From: DATEMK01 sp035275625
Lineage (GTDB): Bacteria > Bacteroidota > Bacteroidia > AKYH767-A > OLB10
NCBI GenBank assembly: GCA_035275625.1
Contig: DATEMK010000167.1
Coordinates: 1 to 22,291 of the forward strand
Direction: 5' to 3'
DNA length: 22,291 nucleotides
In this document: positions 16,301 to 22,291 of the stretch, in pieces
How the letters are laid out: each line of letters opens with the position of its first letter
Numbering within the stretch: the stretch's first letter is position 1
Translations under genes and position numbers: made by a program
Notes under the pieces: generated by a model
Told to the model about the DNA's origin: nothing
The model's input: the letters and a program-made list of their open reading frames with translations, nothing else
Databases searched by the model: none

Positions 16301-16981
16301 ACAGTAACCTTCTCTTCAAATGTTTCCACTTCAACACCGGTAAATATTACAGTGACTAATTGCTCCTGCCCGATTCCGGCCAATTTAAGCCAGTCATCTG
16401 TGTCAGCTTTTAACGCTACGTTGAACTGGAGTCCCGTTTCAGGTGTGGATAGTTTACAGATCAGGATATACGACCCGATTTATCATACCGTTTATATCAC
16501 CGGTGCTTTTAGCGGAACTTTTACCCAGATCACCATAGGTGTGGGACCCGATCACAGATATCGCTGGAGAGTACGGCCTAAATGCGCTGGTGCCTGGACT
16601 CCATGGGATCAGTGTAATCTTTCAATATTTACAACTCCTCCTTTCAGAAAAAGCAATCCGTCATCAAACATTCCTTTAACTGAGTTGTACAAAATAGAAA
16701 ATGATGGTTTGGATAAGGATTCAGAAATTGAATCTAATATGAACATTTTCCCGAACCCGGCTTCTTCTTTGGCTACGGTATCTTACTTTGGGACAAATGA
16801 AGGAAGCATCATTCTTCAACTTATGGATTTTACGGGAAAGATTAAGGTGCAGGAAAATCATAGCCTGAGAGAAGGCGAAAATCAATACGATCTTGATTTG
16901 AGAAATCTTCCGAAAGGCGTATATATGGTAATGATCAATGATAATGGCATGGTAACAACAAAAAAGATAGTTGTCAATTAG
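13346..16981 (+). CDS. large secreted T9SS protein: glycosidase-like N-terminal half, CBM-like domain, 4 Ig-like repeats, Fn3, sorting domain
   Basis: 1211 residues. The signal peptide (1-39) has a long basic front and ends STAQ. Residues about 40-440 are Trp/Tyr-rich with a mixed helix/strand pattern suggesting a TIM barrel; I recognise no family. N225-E226 in VVNEDGEVYP and E391 in GSEFYYTC are placed like an acid/base and a nucleophile of retaining glycosidases, which is inference. Residues 450-545 look like a beta sandwich. Residues 557-700 resemble a CBM6/35-type carbohydrate-binding domain (YYFWVKMRS, VWKWYKI, ANHTLRIT, LEIDQVILS). Four Ig-like repeats lie at 718-790, 791-862, 863-937 and 938-1003 (SYLWTPG then TGSYTVRVT). 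An Fn3 domain spans about 1009-1105. The type A sorting domain occupies 1132-1211 (NIFPNPASS to TTKKIVVN). Probably a surface-bound polysaccharide-active enzyme or lectin. Confidence 0.82.
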   Translation: MLKKIKTKIKKENLFSSLKKGVWALSFLCTVLPSVSTAQVDLTEYPPGHPNYTVSFIQQLQSFPTPRFKTGHTLMPNYNVMDPIYCGGYKQPGVSDASAIKTQADIQRELARNFNYMLNLTWFTGAYNDTCVAMANANPQWKACLMTLRAQTGGSKMWDQNFANDHYLQNSSGQFLNWSGGITSYPYKVWRPTAPPSDYSFDGTVVRGFLNASLANLTRPVDVVNEDGEVYPILETGALMSDPAVIAGKNASGLDWQPYLAKKVAENDNLYRAQFMTHPKLLNAKYTEYRLDGHPSYQLAWSQARFINTPINNQYYSTTDLYVRWPSNWKDWTSAWHGLKWVTQSRYFELALGDKLFSPFVAAGWDANPEVDVRPAQWLGLMKIMGMYGSEFYYTCYFNEAASYNPPNPPPHNPAGYAWQAVTPSYAQAVTSRYEDILRGGSLMAGDMIDYSNPVTPSPFYQFSTGAANKVVIIRKKDNANKYAITGAIENSSNTIGSAPLIDDAQITLSGQTLKFKIRRQGSTYIYDNTVPAAPVFYQLDAWHESSHPYYWTKDFNLEAELYDNTSTTYNLKTTVPAGTASGDFRSFTTFITFPDAQTSFIPMEYVFTPRASATTYYFWVKMRSRVNGITTGLTVSVDNANSKTITCASDTVWKWYKIDAASQQAVNFAGLTTANHTLRITPANSKLEIDQVILSTNSNLGLTPAGPVCTGPSCVATATANGPLAFCPGGNVVLTASSGASYLWTPGNQTTQSITVSSAGSYSVRVTQSNGCSAISTPLTVSVAAGAAASITPNGSTTFCSGSSVVLTANSGSSYLWTPGGATTQAITATTTGSYTVRVTNSAGCSATSTVTNVTVNSLPTANISANGPLTFNAGGSVTLTASSGSSYLWSPGNQTTQSIVVTAAGLYTVRVTGSNGCSKISSPVNVVVNGGSQGVAFITPGGPTTFCQGGSVTLTANAGVSYVWSTGQTTQAITATTTGSYVVTVTFSSNVSTSTPVNITVTNCSCPIPANLSQSSVSAFNATLNWSPVSGVDSLQIRIYDPIYHTVYITGAFSGTFTQITIGVGPDHRYRWRVRPKCAGAWTPWDQCNLSIFTTPPFRKSNPSSNIPLTELYKIENDGLDKDSEIESNMNIFPNPASSLATVSYFGTNEGSIILQLMDFTGKIKVQENHSLREGENQYDLDLRNLPKGVYMVMINDNGMVTTKKIVVN
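15497..16354 (+). repeat. four tandem Ig-like repeat units of about 198-225 bp
   Basis: Units start near 15497, 15716, 15932 and 16157. They share words such as CAACAGGAAGTTAT and the encoded pattern FCxGGxVxLTAxSGxSYLWxPG, ending TVRVTxSxGCS. Units 1, 2 and 4 have a Cys at the front and unit 3 has Asn there; unit 4 also lacks the later Cys. Confidence 0.85.
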
Positions 16982-17003
16982 GTTTAGCTTTTATTGCAGG
17001 TTG

Positions 17004-17034
17004 AAAAGGCACCACTTAATAAGTGGTGCCTTTT
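17004..17034 (+). terminator. strong intrinsic terminator
   Basis: A perfect 14-bp stem pairs AAAAGGCACCACTT (17004-17017) with AAGTGGTGCCTTTT (17021-17034) around a 3-base loop, 23 bases after the stop of the 1211-residue gene. The A4/T4 flanks make it usable in both directions. It separates the last two secreted-protein genes into different transcripts. Confidence 0.88.
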
Positions 17035-17109
17035 ACTTAGGAGTCGTACGCTCTAATTAAAAAAAATTTCAGCCTCTGGAGTCCAAATTTCTGACTCAAC
17101 TTTTATAAA

Positions 17110-17137
17110 ATCAAAAGATTCAGGTAGAATCTTTGAT
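17110..17137. repeat. imperfect 11-bp inverted repeat (hairpin or operator)
   Basis: ATCAAAAGATTC (17110-17121) and GAATCTTTGAT (17127-17137) pair along 11 bp with one bulged A around the loop AGGTA. Seven A follow on the plus strand, so read from the minus strand a T run precedes it. It lies 280 bases upstream of the giant gene. Confidence 0.5.
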
Positions 17138-17194
17138 AAAAAAATTTATTTGCTTTATTGCTTTTTTGGAAATTAACTAATAGCCAACAAACAG

Positions 17195-17220
17195 TTTTGC
17201 TTACTTTAAGCAAAGCAAAA
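17195..17220. repeat. 8-bp perfect inverted repeat with an alternative inner pairing
   Basis: TTTTGCTT (17195-17202) pairs with AAGCAAAA (17213-17220). An alternative pairing, TTGCTT with AAGCAA (17208-17213), shares the left arm. Two mutually exclusive hairpins in a leader could be regulatory, or could be chance in AT-rich DNA. Confidence 0.4.
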
Positions 17221-17419
17221 ATCCGGCTTTTTTCTACTTCTTAATTCATTTTCTTACCAAAAATTGGTTGAAAAAATAGCTTTTTCATCACCTTCCATTT
17301 ATCATTTGCTTTTAAAAAACATTCATTCGCATGAAAAATAGCTGCAATTGGCAACAAAACGCATGTTAAAGGAGAGTACCAGTCATATAATTGTTGCGGT
17401 CAAAAAAAATTAATTATTT

Positions 17420-20400
17420 ATGAAAAAACTAAAACAAATCAATGCGACAGGCAAGAATACTTTTGCTTCATGGAAATTATTGTTTTTTATAATAGGTGTT
17501 TTGTTTCAAAGTCATTTGTTTGCGCAAACCACACAAACTTTTACCTCATCAGGGACATTTACAGTTCCTGCCGGAGTAACCACCGTACAGGTGGAAGCAT
17601 GGGGCGGTGGCGGTGGCGGTGGCGGAGTTAACGGATCAAGTTCTCAAACCCGTGCCGGTGGCGGTGGTGCCGGTGGCGCTTATGTTAAAAACATTTCTTT
17701 CGGTGTTACTCCGGGAGCGAACATTTCGGTTACCGTTGGCAGTGGCGGGGATGGCGATAATGGAGATGATGGGGAGAATGGCGGAGCATCCATATTCGGA
17801 TCGGTAACAGCGAATGGTGGTATCGGAGGAAAAGTCGGAGAATCGGGAAATCCAAACGGAGCAGGGGCTCCGGTTACTTCCGGAACATTTAATGGCGGAT
17901 CAGGTGCTGCTGCTTCAGGTGGTAACAGCGGTGGCGGTGGTGGCGGAGCGGGAAGTACTGGTGCTGGCGGAAATGCAAGCGGTACCTCAGCAGGTGCAGC
18001 CGGAGCAGGGGGTGGCGGTGCAGGTGGTGCAGGAAGAACATCCAGTGGAGATGGAAATGATGCTGCCGGCCTTAGTGGCGGTGGCGGTGGCGGACGCAGT
18101 TCAAGCAGTACAGACAGAAGAGGCGGAGATGGTTTCAGAGGCCAGGTAAAAATAACTTACACCTGCTCTTCTTATACGCTTGCAACTACTTCGGGAGCTA
18201 CTCCTGTTTGCGCTTCATCGGGCACTTCATTAATATCAGTTACTGCATCAGCGGCAGCATTGCCTGCGGGTACTTATACTGTTACCTATAACAGAAGCTC
18301 ACCCTCAGCAACAGGATTGACCGCTGCAATGACAGTTTCAGCAGCGGGTTCAGGTTCCTTTACAGCAACAGGTTTAACCACAGCAGGAACTCCAACAATT
18401 ACAATTACTAATCTTATTTCAGCCGGATGCAACAGTACCGTAAGCAGCAATAACACTGCTGTAATTGCAGTTAATGCTGCTCCTTCAGCGAATGCTTCTA
18501 ATAACGGTCCTATATGCTCTGGAAATTCACTTAACTTATCATCCAATTCAACTGGAGTTACTTATCAGTGGAGCGGTCCTGCAAGTTTTTCGAGCACATT
18601 GCAAAACCCTTCGAGACCAAATGCATTAACAACTTATGGAGGAACTTATACACTAACAGTTACCAGCACAACCACCGGATGTACAGCATCAACAACCACA
18701 GCAGCAACAGTAAATGCAACACCTGCTGCATCAGCAAACAACAACGGGCCGGGTTGCGTAGGATCCACACTCAATCTGAGTGGAGGACCCGGCAGCCAGG
18801 CATCATATAGCTGGGTTGGACCGAATGGATATACAAGCTCATCGCAAAATCCTTCAAGAAGCAATGCTCAAATAAGTTATTCAGGAACTTATACATTAAC
18901 CGTAACCTCATCGGCAGGATGTTCGTCATCGGCTTCGACCAATGCAACAGTGAATGCATTACCGGTAGCATCAGCATCAAACAGTTCACCAGATTGCCAT
19001 GGAGGCACGTTAAATTTAACTTCATCCGGAGGAGCTTCTTATTCCTGGAGCGGACCAAACAGCTTTAGTTCCACATCGCAAAATCCATCCATAATATCCT
19101 TTGCAGGAAAACATACAGGTACTTATACCGTTACCGTTACTGCAAGCGGATGTACAGCCACGGCAACTACATCGGCTGCAATAAAAGCATTGCCTGTCCC
19201 TACGGCTTCAGTATCATCAGCTTCAGTATGCCCCGGCTCGGTTATAAATTTAACAGCATCACCCAATGCAACTATCCGCAACAATGCCTCATTCGCCATA
19301 CCTGATAATAATTCAACCGGTGGAAGCTCACCGATTGTATTGTCAGGATTTTCACCGGCAACAATTGTTACCGGAACAATTAAATCTGTAAATTTCAGCA
19401 TTACACATTCTTATGATGGCGATTTAACAATTTACCTCGTATCTCCAGGTAATTCCCAGATATTATTAGTAAACCGCAGAGGAGGGAACAGTAATAATTT
19501 TACAAATACCACTATTGTAAATTCGGGAGGCGCTAACGGAAACGTTTCTGCAGGATCAGCACCGTTTACAGGAACATATAATACCGAAAACGCTTTTTCG
19601 GGATTAAATGGAGCAAACACCAACGGCATATGGAAATTAAAAACGGTTGATAATGCGAATGGAGATGTCGGAACCATAACAGATTTTACACTCACATTGG
19701 TTTCAAACGGCACTACATATTCATGGACATCATCAGCTTCAGGATTTACATCATCGCTTCAGAATCCGACTGATGCACCGGTTTCAGCTACAACCTATAC
19801 AGTTGTAGCTTCACTCGCAGGATGCACCGGTTCAGCATCAGCAGCAATAACGACATTAGCTATCCCGGTTCCTAATGCTTCTTCAAATGCACCTGTTTGC
19901 AGCGGTGCGGGCTTAATGCTTTTTGGAAATAATTATGCAGCCGGACAAAGCACAGGAAATTCATGGTCATGGACAGGCCCTGCATTCAGTTCTGCATTAC
20001 AAAATCCGGCAATCGGTGGGGTTTCATCAGGTACTGCGGGTTCTTATACACTCATTGTTACTAATTCATTTGGTTGCACAGCTTCAGCAACAGCTTCTGT
20101 TGTAATCAATCCAAACCCCGTTCTTTCCATAGGTACACAGAATGATGTGTCCTGTAATGGTTTATTTGACGGCCAGGTGGACATTGAAGCAAGCAATGGA
20201 ACACCATTATATCTTTTTGACCTGAACGGGAGTTCCACGCTTGACGGAATCTACTCCGGATTAGCTGCAGGGACTTACAATGCATCTGTAATAGACGATA
20301 ACGGCTGCGAAGCGGCACCGTTTAATGTTATCATTACGGAGCCGGCTGTCCTTTCAGTTACTGCCGGAAGCAACAGTCCTGTTTGTGATGGCACAACCCT

Positions 20401-22291
20401 TAACCTTTCATCCATTCCGGTGGGTGGTACAGCAGGCTATTCATATTCATGGACAGGTCCTGACAATTTCTCAAGTGCAAATCCGAATCCGTCTGTATCT
20501 TCATTGACCAACACAGGTGCAGGACAATACCTTTTGCAAATTACTGATGCACACGGATGCACGGCAGATGCAAATACCGCAGTTAATATTGCATTACCGC
20601 CAATAGCATCAGCAAGCCTCATCGGCAATCCAAATATTTGCATTGGACAAGCCATAACTGTTCAGCTGGCATTTACAGGTACAGGCCCCTGGAATTATAC
20701 TGTTTCGGACGGCTCACAAACTGTAAACGGAACCAGTTTAATTACACCGGTAAATGTAAGTATCACTCCTTCAACACCAGGAACACATACCTATTTGGTA
20801 ACTTCTGTTACTGATGCATATTGCAACACAGGCGGCACCTCCTCAGGTTCGGCTATAGTAGCCGTTACCTCATCTGCTCCGTCAAATAATATCGGTTCAA
20901 TCAATGCCCCTTCATCAGCCTGTAACGGTGATGTAATGAGCATTTCCACAAATAACGTAAATGGTCAAAATATACACTATTCATGGAATACCGGATCCTA
21001 TTCATCGGTGGTCAAATTTAGCAGCAATAGCAGCGGCCCCTTCGTAAGCGGACCGTTCGAAACAACAACGGAAAATGTGTATGCACAATTTGGTGCTTTG
21101 GTAGGTTCGTCCGGTTACACGATTTGTGTGAAAGCGATCAATCCTTGCGGAATCACAAATAATAAATGTACCTGGATCAGGGGGGTGGTAAGTGTTCCCG
21201 GATCTATCAGCGGCTCTGTAGTTGCATGTTCAGGAGATACAAAAAGTTATTCTGCCGGAATATCAGCGGGAGCGAGTGTTTATAACTGGTCATTCTCTGT
21301 TCCGGGAGCAGTGATAAACAATAACGGCACAGCGAATGTTACCGTTACATTTCCCGCGTTTACTGCAGGACAACTGTGTGTTACAGCATCACTCTCATGC
21401 GGAGGCTCATCAGTCAGCGCTCCAAGATGCGTGAATATTTCAAATTCACCTGCATTTCCCGGTACAATGACGGGTCCTAAAAAAGTTTGTCCGGGAGCAA
21501 CCAATATAGAATATTCAGTTCCTTTAGTTCCCGGTACTTCCGGTTATAACTGGACTGTTCCGCCTGGTGCAAGCATTGTGGAAACACCGCCTTACACAAA
21601 TTCAATTCATGTCAATTTTCCTGTTCCGTACAATAATTCTCCTCCCGTATGTGTAACAGCCTTTAGTCCCTGCGGATTAAGCCCTGTAAGATGCAAGAGC
21701 GTTTCCTCTTCAATTCCCCTGATACCTCAACCGATTACCGGACCAACTACAGGAGTTTGCAATTCAACCATTCAATATTCAGTTGCGAATGTGGCTGGCG
21801 CTACAAGTTACACATGGTTAGTCCCCACAGGTGCAACCAACTTAATCGGGCAGGGAACAACATCCATTCAGTTTGATATGCCTGCTCCATTCAGCAGCGG
21901 TTATGTAAGAGTGGCTGCCAATAATAACTCCTGTACTCCCGCCAATGGACCTTATCGAAGTTTGGTAATATCCGGAGCGCCTTTAATTCCAACAGCAATT
22001 ATCCCTCTTGGTGAAATTTGTGATTACCAGTTTGCAAGCGTATATGTGGATCCTGTAATTTCTGCCACAAGCTACAATTGGACCCTGACAAACGGAAGCA
22101 TAGATTATGGACAGGGTACAAATAACATTGACCTTACATGGGGCAGCGGAGCCGGTACTATAAAAGTCAGGGCTGCGAATGCCTGCGGCTTAAGCGGACT
22201 TCGGATACTTGACATTACTCCCGCATGCAGGATTGCAGAATTAAATTATGATTCTGATAAAGGCCAGGAAGGTTTAAAATTGGAAGCTTAT
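17420..22291 (+). CDS. giant modular surface protein (partial, 3' end outside window), predicted T9SS cargo
   Basis: An open frame of 1624 codons with no stop before the window end. Residues 1-36 form a signal peptide with a long basic front (FAQ at the end). Residues 37-249 form a Gly-rich domain, starting TFTVPAGVTTVQVEAWGG and ending GQVKITYTC. Residues 249-355 are beta-rich. Ig-like repeats lie at 356-437, 438-517, 518-594, 595-818, 819-900 and 977-1063 (pattern YSWSGP, QNPS, GTYTLTVT, GCTA). The repeat 595-818 is interrupted by a proprotein-convertase P domain (618-764: HSYDGDLTIYLVSP, NGIWKLKTVDN). A SprB repeat follows at 901-976. Further Ig-like segments lie at 1064-1260, and PKD-like Cys-containing repeats at 1261-1346, 1347-1434, 1435-1518 and 1519-1605. 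The last visible residues, LKLEAY, are where a type A sorting domain would begin. Probably a cell-surface adhesin. No protease domain is present. Confidence 0.85.
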   Translation, partial: MKKLKQINATGKNTFASWKLLFFIIGVLFQSHLFAQTTQTFTSSGTFTVPAGVTTVQVEAWGGGGGGGGVNGSSSQTRAGGGGAGGAYVKNISFGVTPGANISVTVGSGGDGDNGDDGENGGASIFGSVTANGGIGGKVGESGNPNGAGAPVTSGTFNGGSGAAASGGNSGGGGGGAGSTGAGGNASGTSAGAAGAGGGGAGGAGRTSSGDGNDAAGLSGGGGGGRSSSSTDRRGGDGFRGQVKITYTCSSYTLATTSGATPVCASSGTSLISVTASAAALPAGTYTVTYNRSSPSATGLTAAMTVSAAGSGSFTATGLTTAGTPTITITNLISAGCNSTVSSNNTAVIAVNAAPSANASNNGPICSGNSLNLSSNSTGVTYQWSGPASFSSTLQNPSRPNALTTYGGTYTLTVTSTTTGCTASTTTAATVNATPAASANNNGPGCVGSTLNLSGGPGSQASYSWVGPNGYTSSSQNPSRSNAQISYSGTYTLTVTSSAGCSSSASTNATVNALPVASASNSSPDCHGGTLNLTSSGGASYSWSGPNSFSSTSQNPSIISFAGKHTGTYTVTVTASGCTATATTSAAIKALPVPTASVSSASVCPGSVINLTASPNATIRNNASFAIPDNNSTGGSSPIVLSGFSPATIVTGTIKSVNFSITHSYDGDLTIYLVSPGNSQILLVNRRGGNSNNFTNTTIVNSGGANGNVSAGSAPFTGTYNTENAFSGLNGANTNGIWKLKTVDNANGDVGTITDFTLTLVSNGTTYSWTSSASGFTSSLQNPTDAPVSATTYTVVASLAGCTGSASAAITTLAIPVPNASSNAPVCSGAGLMLFGNNYAAGQSTGNSWSWTGPAFSSALQNPAIGGVSSGTAGSYTLIVTNSFGCTASATASVVINPNPVLSIGTQNDVSCNGLFDGQVDIEASNGTPLYLFDLNGSSTLDGIYSGLAAGTYNASVIDDNGCEAAPFNVIITEPAVLSVTAGSNSPVCDGTTLNLSSIPVGGTAGYSYSWTGPDNFSSANPNPSVSSLTNTGAGQYLLQITDAHGCTADANTAVNIALPPIASASLIGNPNICIGQAITVQLAFTGTGPWNYTVSDGSQTVNGTSLITPVNVSITPSTPGTHTYLVTSVTDAYCNTGGTSSGSAIVAVTSSAPSNNIGSINAPSSACNGDVMSISTNNVNGQNIHYSWNTGSYSSVVKFSSNSSGPFVSGPFETTTENVYAQFGALVGSSGYTICVKAINPCGITNNKCTWIRGVVSVPGSISGSVVACSGDTKSYSAGISAGASVYNWSFSVPGAVINNNGTANVTVTFPAFTAGQLCVTASLSCGGSSVSAPRCVNISNSPAFPGTMTGPKKVCPGATNIEYSVPLVPGTSGYNWTVPPGASIVETPPYTNSIHVNFPVPYNNSPPVCVTAFSPCGLSPVRCKSVSSSIPLIPQPITGPTTGVCNSTIQYSVANVAGATSYTWLVPTGATNLIGQGTTSIQFDMPAPFSSGYVRVAANNNSCTPANGPYRSLVISGAPLIPTAIIPLGEICDYQFASVYVDPVISATSYNWTLTNGSIDYGQGTNNIDLTWGSGAGTIKVRAANACGLSGLRILDITPACRIAELNYDSDKGQEGLKLEAY

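Larger units (their letters stand above)
17035..17419. other. 385-base AT-rich leader/promoter region of the giant surface protein gene
   Basis: No gene is visible. The stretch carries several hairpins: 17110-17137 and 17195-17220 (listed separately), plus ACCAA/TTGGT around 17260 and GAAAAA/TTTTTC just after it. No exact TAnnTTTG box was found; the nearest are AATCTTTG around 17129 and TATCATTTG at 17300-17308. Confidence 0.55.

Noticed and set aside
17607..18149. Two open frames (17607-17807 and 17814-18149) in another frame over the Gly-rich region
   Set aside because: They are shadows of the GGN-codon run. The frame starting at 17420 stays open for 1624 codons, has a signal peptide and gives recognisable domains, so no frameshift is needed.
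18286..20655. Several 60-95 residue frames in the Ig-like repeat region of the giant gene
   Set aside because: They are low-complexity Ala/Thr/Val shadows of the repeats, on both strands, with no independent start signals.

Overview
The window comes from a member of the Bacteroidota (Bacteroidetes), probably an environmental, AT-rich lineage. The support is three large secreted proteins built around type IX secretion (T9SS): two end in recognisable type A sorting domains and the third breaks off just where one would begin. Further support comes from an OmpA/TSP3 outer-membrane protein of the Bacteroidetes type, a Bacteroidetes-style PhoH and AddA-like helicase-nuclease, weak Shine-Dalgarno signals, and promoter-like TAnnTTTG (-7) motifs. 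No tRNA, rRNA, CRISPR array, insertion sequence or phage gene was seen.

Left part (1-10.6 kb), mostly housekeeping genes on both strands: an OmpA-family porin/peptidoglycan anchor (99-1604, +) with a likely bidirectional terminator; a SAM hydroxide adenosyltransferase-family protein (1706-2479, -) with an altered active-site signature; phoH (2692-3642, +, TTG start); a UvrD/AddA-type helicase with a C-terminal PD-(D/E)XK nuclease (3702-6917, +) and no AddB partner in view; a small PAS-like orphan (6963-7352, -); an ALDH4A1-type 1-pyrroline-5-carboxylate dehydrogenase (7509-9140, +); a small exported His-rich protein (9324-9758, +); and pyrroline-5-carboxylate reductase (9827-10627, -). The dehydrogenase and the reductase act on the same intermediate, P5C/glutamate semialdehyde, in opposite directions of proline metabolism.

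Right part (10.7-22.3 kb), three consecutive plus-strand genes for secreted or surface proteins: a 739-residue T9SS cargo; a 1211-residue T9SS cargo with a possible glycosidase-like N-terminal half, a CBM-like domain, four Ig-like repeats and an Fn3 domain; and a giant protein (17420 to the window end, at least 1624 residues, no stop). The giant protein has a Gly-rich domain, many Ig/PKD-like repeats, a SprB repeat, and a proprotein-convertase P domain that looks spliced into the middle of one Ig-like repeat. A strong terminator separates the last two genes.

The intergenic DNA of the left part holds a recurring structure: arrays of degenerate 7-bp units starting with AAA or TTT (2590-2681, 7394-7414, 7473-7500, 9263-9297, 9762-9830). 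They often sit on the promoter or form long imperfect hairpins. They are absent from the spacers of the T9SS genes, which instead carry perfect palindromes and hairpins. These arrays, the nested P domain and the unassigned domain of the 1211-residue protein are the least ordinary things here; no clear new multi-gene system was found.
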